From Micropterus salmoides (lineage: Eukaryota; Chordata; Actinopteri; Centrarchiformes; Centrarchidae), in the NCBI RefSeq assembly GCF_014851395.1, contig NW_024040152.1:19954308-20018307 (forward strand): DNA of 64,000 bases. The letters are read 5' to 3'. The position numbers and the translations under genes are program-made. Under the pieces are notes generated by a model that did no database searches, was not told the DNA's origin, and was given only the letters and a program-made list of their open reading frames with translations. Shown here piece after piece: positions 37,390-49,611 of this stretch. The first letter of the stretch is position 1, and the number at the start of each line of letters is the position of its first letter.

Positions 37390-39745
37390 TAAATACCTTA
37401 CAGTTCATGTTATTTACCTCAAACAAAGCAGTGACACTATGACAGGACAACAGACAATAGTCTCCTTGGGTCTTTTTTATAAATGGTGCATTTGCACAAA
37501 ACAGGGCTGGAAACGTGTACGCCACTTCCTATGCAAAGGTTGTGATCTATAAAAAACTAACTCAAACTGAGGCATGCATACACACATAAACTAGAGATAT
37601 GAGACACAGCGACTCATGAAATGTTTGAAATGGATACTACAAAAGGTTACCTCTGAGTATGATAGGCTAATAAACTTAAGATAAATTTAATATTATTAGT
37701 TCATTTGCCAAACAGATGAAAGGCTTTCAGACTAAACAAACACCCATTTGATTGATTTTCCCTTAAGTACACAATAAAAAACATCTTTTAAGATCATTTG
37801 CAGTGCACACAAAAAGAAACATGATTTAAGATAATAAACACAAATGGAAATATCAGTTTTTGCAAAAGAACGCAGTGCAATTTAATCTCATAAATAAAAG
37901 GTGTACAGTAGGACAAATTACATTTAAATTGATGCTGTTTTCGATGCCTCAGTCAAGCCAATACGAGTGCATAGCTTCATATATATTGTTATCAGATGTT
38001 CGTTGTCTTAAGGTATTTGAGCCAAACGCTGTGCCAGCATGTGGATGTGATGCGTTGCTTGTATAGAAAAAATATAATGCTATTTATTAAGTTAATCTTT
38101 CATTTATCAGAACTTAACACGTAAAACAAGCCTTTTTTTTTTTAACTCATCTGCAGCCTTGTTTATTGAGTGGAGTGTTTGTGTAGTCTAAATAAACATT
38201 TAAACACAAGTGGAATGCATTTGGTTAACCCTTTTCAAACGAGGGAATCCAAATTATGTACCTGGGTCATCAGGTGCATCTTGTATGTGTCCCCCTACAC
38301 CACCGTCACTACTCAGGAGGTATGCGCTTTCCTGCCTATCGGTTATCAAGGGGGTTGAGCACAGTGTGTGTGCAAATACCCACCAAACATGATGTTTCTT
38401 GCTTCACCCCCACCAAAATAATATCAGTGTCACACTGGGTTAAATTACTTTTTTTAGCTTTTCTGTCAGAATTTGTCGTCCTTATTTTCATGTAGTCAGT
38501 ACGTATTAATATTAATGAGGGGCGTTTCACTGACCAATTATAGGCAACTGTGGGCATTGTGATTTATAAAAGGATATTGGCATAGGAGTAAGTCTTTGAG
38601 TCCAAGTCAAATCTCAAGTTGTGGTTATGATGAATGTTGTATCCCCTGCTGCGTTCAATCCAGGCTGCTTATAACACTGCATAGCTATAAAGGATTCTGT
38701 AATTGTAACCCGTTTTTCACTAAAGAGCACAACCATGTAATGTGAAATGCAACTAATGACATCTTATTAACTAGCCTAATGTAAGTCTGCACACCCCGCA
38801 GACTCTCAAACCCAGTGTTACGTTAATTGAATAAAACTTCGTGGGTTGTAGCTGTGTTTTGTAAGTACGCAACCTATAGGAGTCTTTCCTATGGACATTT
38901 TTATAATTGAGAGTCCAGGTGTGTGCCTGCTAATGGAGAAGCCTTAGGGTGGAGCTTCCTTTAGAGGGACAAACTAGATTGCATTTCTAGCCCAAAAGCC
39001 TACCCTTCACACATGAATTATGGTCATAGTAGTTTGGCTTGCTGATTTGGTCTGCTTAACACATTCAGCAGTTGGAGATGCACCTGTGACACAGCCCATG
39101 GAGGCAAAGGTGCCCTGTGAAGTTTTTTTGTAAACAAATTCCGAGTTACAGTGTGTGTATCCTTGAGATCTAATAAATGTGAATGCACTTGTTTTCTCAT
39201 ATAACACTCCCAAAGCTGATTTCTGTTTCCATCCATGTTCACAAGCCACCAGTGCTTAATTTGTGCCAGAGCTGGCCTGAGCCCCGCTCCGGTACCTTTG
39301 AGATTAAGCCTTTTGCACTCCGGCACCTTTAAAGTGCGCTCCGTCACTGCACTGCCCTTCTAAACAAATAAAATCCAAGATTTCATAAGCCTAATAGGAT
39401 AAGTCTAGTTGATTTCCTTATTTACTGTTGTATTTGGTAGCTAATAATGGTTTCTGTTCACCCTTAATGTGCAGGTACACCATGCATTTTAAATAATTCA
39501 TTATTTCATCATGGATTATTAATTATTAAATTCTGTGGTTATTGACACGCTGTGTCAGCTACTTTGTGATGTTACTTGTGTTTGTTACTGTAGGCTGGTT
39601 AAAGCTATTTTGATTGTTTGATAGTTGGAGACAGCAGGTTTGAGTTGAGGGCAGCCTGTAAGATCAGTCAGTGGTGACGATCAAAGGCTGCAGGTTTGCA
39701 ATTGCATGGACATATTGTGTGTCCGGTTTAGCACTCCGCTAACAT
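37390..39745. other. Non-coding interval
   Basis: No supported gene. Short open frames around 38170-38557 and 39007-39347 carry no recognisable domain. Confidence 0.4.
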
Positions 39746-39746
39746 A

Positions 39747-40725
39747 CAGGTGCTGGTCATATAATTAGAATATCATCAAAATCCCTTGTCAAGCCACTCT
39801 TGAACAAGACACAGCGTCAGAAGCATCTCGCCTGGGCTAAAGACAGAAAGGACTGGACTGCTGCTGAGTGGTCCAAAGTTATGTTCTCTGATGAAAGTAA
39901 ATTTTGCATTTCCTTTGGAAATCAAAGTCCCAGAGTCTGGAGGAAGAGAGGAGAGGCACAGAATTCATGTTGCTTGAAGTCCTGTGTAAAGTTTCCACAG
40001 TCAGTGATGGTTTGGGGTGCCATGTCATCTGCTAGTGTTGGTCCACTGTGTTTTCTCAGGTCCAAGGTCAACGCAGCCATCTACCAGGGAGTTTTAGAGT
40101 ACTTCATGCGTCCTGCTGCTGACCAACTATAGAGATGCAGATTTCATTTTCCAACAGGACTTGGCACCTGCACACAGTGCGAAAGCCACCAGTACCTGGT
40201 TTAAGGACCATGGTATCCCTGTTCTTAATTGGCCAGCAAACTCACCTGACCTTAACCCTATAGAAAATCTATGGGGTATTGTGAAAAGGAAGATGTGATA
40301 CGCCAGACCCAACAATGCAGAAGAGCTGAAGGCCACTATCAGAGCCACCTGGGCTCTCAACACCTGAGCAGTGCCACAGACTGACTCCATGCCACGCCAC
40401 ATTGCTGCAGTAATTCAGGCAAAAGGGGCCTCAACTAATTATTGAGTGCTGTACATGCTCATACTTTTCATGTTCACACTTTTCAGCTGGCCCAACATTT
40501 CTAAAAATCCTTTTTTGTATTGGTCTTAAGTAATATCTTAATTTTCAGAGATACTGAATTTGGGATTTTCAGTAGTTCTCGGTTTTAATAATCACAATTA
40601 AATGAAATAAACATTTGAAATATATCAGTCTGTGTGTAATGAAGGAATATAATATGCAAGTTTCACTTTTTGAAAGGAATTACTGAAATAAATCAACTTT
40701 TTGATGATATTCTACTTATGACCTG
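39747..40725 (+). pseudogene. Tc1/mariner element with internal deletion
   Basis: Inverted ends CAGGTGCTGGTCATA at the left and TATGACCTG-type complement at the right are flanked by TA on both sides, the Tc1 target. The open frame 39800-40132 is a transposase catalytic domain start: RQKHLAWAKDRKDWTAAEWS, VMFSDESKF (first catalytic Asp), VMVWGAMS. After a break the frame goes on with QQDLAPAHSA (second Asp) and SPDLNPIENLWG (third acidic site). The N-terminal helix-turn-helix part is deleted, so the copy cannot encode an active enzyme. Confidence 0.85.
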
Positions 40726-40727
40726 TA

Positions 40728-42820
40728 TAACCTATATGCACCTGTAAATGGGGGTAAAATTGTATAAGAGTGGCTGGTGTAGCCTTTTCAAATGTTACCG
40801 ACCGAATGGATCACATTCTGATAGCGAAACGAGTCATATATTGATTCACTATGTTACAGCCGTCGTTTTGGCCGCTAGTAAATGTTACTTCAAAGAACGG
40901 GGTACTTCCGGTCGGCTAAGAGGCATTGCGAGGTTACCCAGTCGACCAATCACGGCGTAGCCTCTGTAAGTGTAGCGACTCGAGGGTGGGGTTATATATA
41001 AACAAAACTAGAATTAGGTCCCTACAAACTGAAATGAACTAAAAATACCTTTATTATTAGGGAACCAAATAAGCAAGAATAACTACGCCAACACTATCCT
41101 ACAGGACAGTGTAACAGGTCCTAGAACTGAGTGAACAGAGACATGCATCCACAAATATAAAGCTTAATTTATCATTTTCAATTTGCCAAAATACTTCATC
41201 TATTTTAAATGCATAAAACATAGGCCTCACACACACACACTCTCATCCATTCACATAAAACCACATGAGGTATTAACAGAACCAATACCTGTAGACTGTA
41301 TCAGTCCCAATAAGAGCAGCAGCAAAACCGTTCCAATATGGGTACAATCAGTCCTACCCGTTAGTATATTCCCAGTTTATGCATCCCAACCGGATGATGA
41401 GCTGATGAAGTCACTTTGGTGGATTACGAGAAGAAAGAAGGCCGTCAGACTTGTAAGGACCATCAAAGAAGGGGGAACCCGCGAGAAAAAAGTTCAACGT
41501 CAATGCCTATAAATTGGAAAACAATATAATGTAAGGAATGTCCCAGTCATATGTAGCAAGAAAGAGAAAGGAGAAACAGAAATACACACCGCAGTTGAGA
41601 ATGAATGCGCACACACGCGCTGGAGACGAGCGCGCACCAACTAAGGCCTCAGCCTAGCCGCCGCACGCTACAAGTAATAAAAATTACACTTTATGAACTG
41701 CAAAAACCAATAACACGAACGCTTACCAATTTTAGAATGGACATTGAACCAGGCTGGGAAATACAATGCTGAGCCCCGTGCACCCGCGCCGTGCATGCAC
41801 GCTGCGCACTGGAGGTCCAAAAGAATAAATAGATTAGTGTGGAACAATTTTCTAAATAAAATACCACGCAATGACAGGCAGTTAAGCTACTCACCGTTTG
41901 AATGTTTTACAATGTTCACAGCACGAGCTGGGAGATACCCCTGTTGACTGTGTATGCACCGATGTGCCAGGTGTCTACAAACCAAGACGCAACGATTACA
42001 CACGAGATGATGAATGAAAGTACGGTTTATTTTCTCTGTACCCACCAATGGAACACGCAAGATGGGTGCAGATCATCGGGCTTAGGGCCTACACCGTGAT
42101 CTGTTTGAGTTTGGAGCAGCTCAGGCCGGGCAGACGCGTGCACCGCTCCCAAGCACTGCTTCCACACACGTGTGACGTCTGAGACAGGCAGAAAGTGTCA
42201 ATTCAGGTGAGGAGACCTCCTTTTAAAGGCTCCGGTGCGTGACGTATACTTACCAGTGGGCATGCGGGCATACTGCCACATAAACAAAAAATAATAATAA
42301 GCTACTGATTACTGCATTCAATTTTTATTATATTTTATATTGTGAATTGTCACTTGCCACCTAAATGTTGTGCTTCCATTTATAAAAATAAAGAATTTTC
42401 CACCATAATGTGGTGCAGAAAATGTCTCCAGAATGCAGGAAGTTAAGTGTTTATTGTTTGTTTATTGCTAAAAATCTTCAGATATTTTATCTATAAATTT
42501 GTTTTTCTAAAGACTAAGTCTATTACAATATATTCTTGACTAGTAGTCATGCACACCAAAGTTGTGCAAATGTTACGTCTCAGTGTTTCATCATACCCCT
42601 AATCTGACCCCCTAAATGGATCAATGGACTGACCGATTTTGGTGGGCTGCCTAGGCCAAAAATGCCAGGTCCGCTTTTTTTGTCCCAGTCCAGCCCTGGA
42701 TAGATTAATCTGGCATACTGGGTAAAAGCTTGGTGGGCCGAAGCACTTTTGAGGCAGATGTAACGTAAATTATTTAATTTTTTAATTCTTTTAAAAATGG
42801 GCAGACAAACCCAAGTATAT
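40728..42820. other. Interval without recognised genes
   Basis: Contains CpG-containing patches (about 40900-41000, 41600-41820, 42130-42260), a TTATATATAAAC word near 40991 and CTTTTAAAGG near 42221, so promoter or LTR material is possible. Open frames at 41183-41512 and 41744-41947 have no domain I recognise. Confidence 0.35.
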
Positions 42821-42824
42821 ACAG

Positions 42825-42935
42825 CTGCAGCCCGCAGACCTGATGGAAGTTGACGGAAGTTGAACTTCCAAATATGGTTTGTCCCAGAAGACACCGCACA
42901 CAAAACGTGATGACGTTAATCTCGGCTCACGTACA
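42825..42935. repeat. Dispersed repeat, copy 2 (partner near 12.1 kb)
   Basis: TGATGGAAGTTGACGGAAGT, ATGGTTTGTCCCAGAAG and CACAAAACGTGATGACG match 12055-12150 in the same orientation. Confidence 0.6.
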
Positions 42936-43394
42936 TTATAGATCCTAATGTTAACCGTTTTATTCTTTAGAGGCCAACAACAAAACTTTAAATACACTTC
43001 TGAGAAGTTTTGAGGTGAGAAATAAACTGCGTAGAAGTCGAATATCGGCAGTATGACGAAAATTGACGGCGAATCGAAAATGTGTTCAAATGTTTTCGGA
43101 GTTGACAAGTGCCGACCATGGTGCCAGTGGGTGTCAATATATAACTGCAGTAATGTTAGCGGAGGCTGCACAGTAACACAATGGAGGTTAGCCATATCTG
43201 TTAGCGGCCGATGTGTGCCACTGTAGGGTTAACGTTAACCGGTTGACATGCATACAATCAATAAATTTAGGCACACACCCTGTGATGCTTAGGGTAAGAG
43301 GAATATACTTCGGGGGGCTGTCAGGAATAGTTAGCCAGCTAGCTCCGGTTAGCTGCAGCTGTTGTGTGAAGCGTAATTATAGCAAAACGGCTAC

Positions 43395-43440
43395 ATATGA
43401 TGATAATAATAATAATAATTATTATTATTATTATTATCAT
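43395..43440. repeat. (ATA)n/(ATT)n palindromic microsatellite
   Basis: A run of GATGATAATAATAATAATAA is followed at once by TTATTATTATTATTATTATC, so the two halves are complementary and can form a hairpin. Confidence 0.9.
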
Positions 43441-43973
43441 AAGACAAACGTGCCTGATACTTTCACAGTCAGCCCCAGGCCTACATGCTTGCAGCTATTA
43501 ATGATTCAGCAGTAAGAATCACAGTTGGTCCCCCTCCTCCATGTCCCCGGGGGAAAAAAACTGAGCTCCCCCGAAAGCTATGCAGCCTATAGTTCGCACA
43601 CTGATGTGGTTATAAGATTTTTGGAAAAAACACTATGAACTTGAAGCGGCATATGGCTAAGCCAAGGTTAACCACCTGGGAATTGAGGTATCTTAATGTC
43701 TCCTTTGCAATAAAAATGAGAACAAAGCTAACAGTCAAATCATATCTCAAATTTGGTTAGAGCAGATTGACCAAAATGCTATTCAATATTATACTACTGA
43801 GTTAGAAAACACTAAAATGATGGTTAATGACTAAAACTACACTAAAATACTTTTGATTTTCTTTTGGTTAAAATCAGACAGTTCTGTGTCTCAGTGAGGA
43901 TTGTGAATATTTTAGTATTTTTATCTCTTATATATATATATATACTTACTTATTATGTCAGTCCTCTATTGTC

Positions 43974-44650
43974 TGCCATGCTTTTTCTCGCTGTTTTAAT
44001 ACTGCAGCCGTGTTTCTTTCTTTCTTTTTTTTATATTATGTGAATTTTTTCATCATATACCTTCTTTACACACAGCGAGTAAAAGCGCATAAAGTATGCT
44101 GCACACGTCTTTTCCATTTCAGCATCAATGAATCTGTGATTGACCGTGTGATCTCTTGAAGAAAGTTGTTGAGTTGCATTTATCTGACTTACTTATACCT
44201 GGCTTGACATAGCCGCTCCTCCTGAGCCTGGTTTGGCCTTCGTGAAACCGATAAAGCCAGGATGCACTGATCACACTAGGTCAAGCCTAGCTTTATCTCT
44301 TATCCTGGATATCTAAATTCTGCTTTTGTGAAACAGCCCTCAAGACTCAGATTACAAAAACACAGAGGCCAACTAAAACAGAGGGCTGTTTCACAGTAGG
44401 AGCGACTATGTCAAGCCAGGTTTAAGTAATTCAGATAAATGCATGTCCACAGCTTTCTTCGAGACCACAAGGTGACAGTCCATCACAGATTTATTGATGC
44501 TGAAATGGAAAAGACGTATGCAGCATACTATACACACAGTGAGTAACAGCAAATAAAAAGGTTTATGATAAAAAATGCACATAATATAAAAAAAGAAAGA
44601 CAGAAACACCGCTGCAGTATTAAAACAGTGAGAAAAAGCATGGCAATGGA
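43974..44650. repeat. Long imperfect inverted repeat (two facing copies of one element)
   Basis: The left arm, about 43974-44225 (CATGCTTTTTCTCGCTGTTT ... TACCTGGCTTGACATAG), and the complement of 44390-44650 are clearly similar along about 250 bp, with substitutions. The loop of about 160 bp ends with a further small inverted pair, GTGAAACAGCCCT and AGGGCTGTTTCAC. No coding content. A more distant relative of the right arm may lie near 45190-45330. Confidence 0.75.
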
Positions 44651-44751
44651 GTAAGTAGCTAAAAATATCACTACTCTTAAAGGAAACTGTATTAACTGTA
44701 ACATAATTATACTGTTACCATTCATGGTTCTTTATCATGATCATAGAGGTC

Positions 44752-44753
<2 letters not shown>

Positions 44754-44786
<33 letters not shown>

Positions 44787-45165
44787 ATCGTCAACCACTT
44801 ATCCTGTGTACAGGGTCGCGGGGGGCTGGAACCAATCCCAGCTGACATCGGGTGAAAGGGGTACACCCTGGACAGGTCACCAGTCCATTGCAGGGACACA
44901 CATAGACAAACAACCACTCACGCTCACACTCACACTCACACTGAAGGTCAATTTAGGGTCACCAATTAACCTAGTCCGCATGTCTTTGGACGGTGGGAGG
45001 AAGCCCGAGCACACAGAGAGAGTCCACTCAGACACGGGAAGAACATGCAAACTCCACACAGAAAGGCCAGGCAACCAGGGTTTCACCCATGACCTTCAGT
45101 GCAAACCACTGTACCACCGTGCCGCCATATATATAGATAGATAGATAGACAGATAGACAGATATA
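44754..45165. repeat. (TA)n run, abundant teleost repeat, (GATA)n run
   Basis: About 30 bases of TA at 44754-44783 are followed by a repeat of about 340 bp with CAGGGTCGCGGGGGGCTGGA, TACACCCTGGACAGGTCACC, CTCACACTCACACTC and GAACATGCAAACTCCACACA, a very common fish interspersed repeat, and then by GATAGATAGATAGA. Insertion into a pre-existing microsatellite is likely. Confidence 0.75.
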
Positions 45166-45169
45166 GAAG

Positions 45170-46430
45170 CTGATGCGTGCACCATACTTTACACACCATA
45201 CTAACCATACTCCCACAGGGAGCAACAGCAAGGAGGTTTACGTGAAATAAAAGACCATAAAATGTAAAGAAGATAAAATAAAGAAAATAAAAGTAACATG
45301 GGCACAGTAATAAAACAGCGAAAAGTAAGTAACTTTTTGTTGAATAGGGGTGGGGACATAAGGGCTCAGATTAGGGGTGTGACAATACACTTGACTCACG
45401 AGATGTGATGATGCATGATGCACAATTCTGTGTTCAAGAGAAGTAATATTCAATGCTGAAATATTTAAGTGGGGAGTCTGGGTGTCCTTCTCCAGACATT
45501 TTTGAGCATTAAACACTTAATTTCCTGACTTCTAGAGAAATATTCTGCATGAATGGTGTAAATGTAAAAGGAAACACAAAATTCCGCCAACAGGTGATAA
45601 TTCAAAATGTAAAAATATAATGCAGTAATCAGTAGCTTATTAATTTAGCTTAAGTTACTTATTTTGGACAAGGCACATTTGTTTCTTCTATGTTTACATT
45701 GCATTGCATGTTTTCTTATTGTGCAAATAAACCTTTCAGAGCCTCCTGAGACCCTGTGTCCTCATATGGACACAGCATTTTCAGTTATTTAACATTTTTC
45801 ATTGGTACAACAATATGGTAAAGCATATATATATATATATATAGTAGGCCTAGGCAGAGATGCTGGAGGTATTCAGGCCTCATCCTCAGTAATTGTAGTG
45901 CTGCTCTTTATCACTTAAGAAGGGCAATATCCCTTTATTTCAAGCTACACACCTGGTCATGGATAGTTTTTTTGTTTAGTTTTTTTAATCTAATCTCCTT
46001 ATAATGATACCATTGACGTGAGTATGAGAGTCACCTGGCTTTCTTTTGGTACACTCCATACGATTGCCTAAACTGGAGCACCTTGCTGTCTGAAACCCCA
46101 AAAAGGAGCAAGAAGTGAAGAAGGCTGCAGGACAGGCCTGGCAGAGCATGATCAGGGAAGAAGTGTACATATCAGAAAGGGATGAGTTTAGTTTTTGACA
46201 TGCTACTTTCTGTTCCTTATTCTGTTTCCTGTTCCTGTGATGTGGATGTAAACTCCCTCAAAAACAGAGGTCTATAACTATAATATCATGCACATAGTTA
46301 AGAGACCACTCCCTCTTTTCTACATCATTAACTCTGCAGCTTTAGCCTCAACATTGTTTTCGAATTTGGCCTGCAGTTTTTTCTGTTGCCTGTAGAGTTC
46401 ATATCTTTGTCAGCTCAACTGCAAAAAGGC
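45170..46430. other. Non-coding interval
   Basis: No supported gene. A short TA run lies at 45826-45842. The right end should hold the promoter of gene C, but no clear core element is visible. Confidence 0.4.
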
Positions 46431-46439
46431 ACACCGCAT

Positions 46440-46502
46440 ATCATTGTCAAGAGATATATTTAGTAGGAACAGACACTTCAGATCAACCAGCGGCTTCATC
46501 AG
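46440..46502 (+). other. 5' UTR exon of gene C
   Basis: CAGATCAACCAGCGGCTTC followed by ATCAG and the donor GTAAGATTC matches the first-exon ends before genes A and B. The next acceptor (AACACAG at 46986) opens the exon that carries the ATG. The 5' limit is a guess. Confidence 0.6.
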
Positions 46503-47012
46503 GTAAGATTCTGGTAACTGTACATTATAACTGATTATAGTATAAATCTAATGAATGCCGGTTCACATTTTCTTTGAATATTTCATTTTGAAACATTATA
46601 GTAAATATACTGCTAGGTTCAGGAATAATGTAGCTTAGCAATTCTAGATTTATTGGGTTGACCATCATCATAAAGTGTGTGTAACTTAAAATAAAAATAA
46701 TCATGAGAATGAAGATAAGACATAACAATTAATATTGGACAGATATTATTTTTTCCTTTGTTGAGAAAATTGAAATGATGGCTAATGGTGTTATGTGGTG
46801 TTTCAGCTGTGTATATTCCATATGACAACATAACATAACAATGCCAGTATTTGCTATGTAAAATGGCTTTTAAATGAGTATTTAAAAAGTATAAGTTCCC
46901 CTTTCACAACTGTGTTGTAATTTGCATGTAATAGTAGTTGGTAGTGTTTATAATTTTAGATTTTATTTAATTTTGTTTTAACACAGAAATATCCCAACAA
47001 AACCTCTGAAGC

Positions 47013-49611
47013 ATGGACAAAGAGGGAAAGATGATGATATGCTGTCTGCTCTTAGCAGGTAACATAATAAAGTCACCTCTTTGTTTCCTATCTCAAATTT
47101 CATTACATCTTGTCAATGAATGAATCAAAGAGAACTCCTAGAAGTAATGTCTTTCTTTGTCACTTGTTGTTCTCTCTTTCAGCTATTAGCCCTGTGTTTA
47201 GTGAAGAATGGAAGGCCACTGTTGTAAAACACCTTGACGTCCTGGTTTCATCCTGTGTTGTGATACCCTGTTCATTCACCCATCCTAAAGAGAACCTGCC
47301 AGCCTCCAAACTCAGAAAGATCTGGCATCGTTCAAAAGAACGAGATCAACGCATCTACCATGAAGATTCCACACTAATCCTGGAAAACTTTAGGGGGCGC
47401 ACACGGTTGGTGGAGGAAAGGAGTGCTAATAACTGCACCTTAGAAATAACTGAAATTAAAGACCATGACAATGGCCCTTTCTGTTTCCGGATTGAACTAG
47501 CACGGACACCGGGTGATACATCCACCATTGACAAGTTCTCCTTTGTTGAAGATTGTGTTGAGTTCACAATGCTCAGTATGTCACCAACCTCTCAAGATTA
47601 CATAAATCTATATACAGATTTTCTATGTTACAGTGATTTGCCTCGTATTCTACTCTGTCTTTTTTCATTTATAGATGAACCTCCAAAACCTACACTGATT
47701 CACGCAAAGACAGCCATTCAAGATCATCCTTACACTGTCACCTGTTCAGTCACCCATACCTGCCCCTCTCATGTGCCTAAACTCACATGGAGTAGGGCAG
47801 TCAAAGAAACTGATGTCATTGAGGTCCACAAACAAACTCATGCTGGCCACTGGGAGGCAGGGTCCATCCTGACGTTCATTCCTGAGGAGAAGGATGACCA
47901 CAGTGAGCTTACCTGCACATCACAATTTTACGGCCAGAAGAGGTCCTATTCAACACTGACACTCTATGTAAAACGTGAGATCTTTTCACTCTGTTGTTGA
48001 ACTTTAAGGAATCTTTTATTTTAAAATTTGTATACTAGATGTTGTCTCTTTTACATCTGTGCAATATTAAGGGAGAGGGCTCCTATATAAATCCTGTTTG
48101 CAGGTAAAGAAAATTACAACCACATCATCATTCCCTCAGTGGTGGGGATTGGTATCACTGTGATCTTTGGAGTCTTCTGCAGTTTCATGGTAAAAAAATA
48201 CAAGTAAGTAATACACTGACATTAACTGGTTGACACAGCACATCAGATGAGCAATAACATTTGTGAAAAAAAATATTTATTTTCCTGCACACATCCCCAT
48301 TTTCAACACATTTCTGTACAGTATGTGCTCTTTAATAAAACTACATTGTTTTTTTTTTCTGCTCAAGGACACGCATTTCAGAGCTCCAAAGTCAGGATGG
48401 AAGGTAAAACTGTTGTAAAGCTGATTAAGTTCATATAGTGCTACACTGATCTCACAGGATTTCAAAAATGTTTCATATGGTCATGTCATTTTCTTAACAT
48501 TTAGCATGTGGAACCGGCTGTCCAGGATGTCTCGCAGGTGAGAAAAAAGAAATGTGTTTTGATTCATTTTCCTTTCTCATCGTGGAGTAATTGCAAAATA
48601 AAATAATGTTACCTTAGACGCTTTAATTATATTGATGTGTAATTTATACTGTGAAAATTTCAGGATTCGTTCTGATGGCCCAGGACCATCTCGTTCTGAT
48701 CAAAGGCAAGAGGCTTTTTTAGTGTCATTTTAGTGACTAGTTCTGTACTCTCCCTACTTTGCATATTTATGCAGAAGTATAGCACTTTTTGTGTTGTTTT
48801 TGATAAGATAAGATACGCTTTTATTTTTATGCCTCCCAACATTTGCATGGTTTCTGTTCTTCTTTTTTGTCCAGAAGGTCTGTTTGGAGCAGATTTTCGA
48901 GGTAAGCCACTGATAGTTGCATCCTTCACTAATAAGTTTCACAAGTTTTTTATCACTTGATTTTCACAGTCCAAACACACTGGTTTCACAGTTTAGCAAA
49001 CATAACCTTTGAGAGTGCATTTTTGTTACAATGAAGCTAGCACACCACAGTGTTTAATTTTCTGCTTTAAAATGTTAATGATTTATATTACAGTATATAT
49101 ATTTTTTCTATAACAGAAGGCCTAAAGGGGACATGAGTTCCAGTCATATGTAAGTCTGTTAAATGTGAAAAAAAGTTAAGTAGCTAGTTTTCGCAACTGT
49201 GTAGTGACGTGAATCTTAATCCACAGGCCCAATAATGATAATTCAAAATCCTGTGCCGATCAGAAATTCGCAAAGGCTCGTTTCCCGTCCCCGAAAAGGT
49301 ACTTGGTTACTCCTACTACACCAGTTAAAAAATATAGATATCATATAATGTAGTACTGCAATGTCTTATGTCATTCTTTTTCTCTGTCTTCTTGTTATTG
49401 CTGTTTTATGTTAATGGGCCTCAGCCAGCCAAAATCCTGTAATTACAAAGAGGTATTATTAAATTGCTGATAATTTATTGCCGAGACTTACATACCATAC
49501 ACTGGCACTATCAACATCTGTGACAATAATGGCCTAAATCTCTCACAGGACCTTGATGATGGTGACGATTATGTTAACACTGAGGACCTCAACGTCTACG
49601 GAAACATCTGA
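47013..49611 (+). CDS. Siglec-like receptor C (V-set, C2-set, TM, two YxN motifs)
   Basis: Complete 390-residue model. Exons: 47013-47058, 47183-47575, 47675-47974, 48104-48203, 48368-48403, 48505-48537, 48664-48705, 48875-48901, 49117-49149, 49227-49298, 49425-49452, 49549-49611; the frame stays open to TGA. Signal peptide 1-22; V-set about 23-146 with Cys40, Cys45, Cys100 and Cys140; Trp25 and Arg118 match the sialic-acid contacts of Siglecs; N99-C-T is a glycosylation sequon. C2-set 147-246 has the extra Cys of the CSVTHTCPS motif. The helix at about 254-275 lacks charged residues, so pairing with a charged adaptor is not expected. The tail is basic with MWNRLSRMSR and RSVWSRFSR repeats and ends acidic with Tyr378-Val-Asn and Tyr387-Gly-Asn, Grb2-type YxN sites; no canonical ITIM is seen. 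Exon 7 uses a GC donor (AAAG then GCAAGA). An AATAAA follows at 49842. It is a diverged relative of A and B in the opposite orientation. Confidence 0.9.

Noticed and set aside
41183..42100. Several open frames in a CpG-containing interval, considered as a novel gene
   Set aside because: No domain, no consistent splice chain and no repeat copy that would support coding function.
44737..45144. 135-codon plus-strand open frame
   Set aside because: Made of a TA microsatellite and an abundant interspersed repeat.
47355..47567. 70-codon minus-strand frame, also present as plus-strand frames at 20927-21136 and 31406-31615
   Set aside because: It recurs only because it is antisense to the conserved V-set exon of genes C, A and B.
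47013..49611. Gene C as a DAP12-pairing activating receptor
   Set aside because: The membrane helix has no Lys or Arg inside it; basic residues appear only at its cytoplasmic end.
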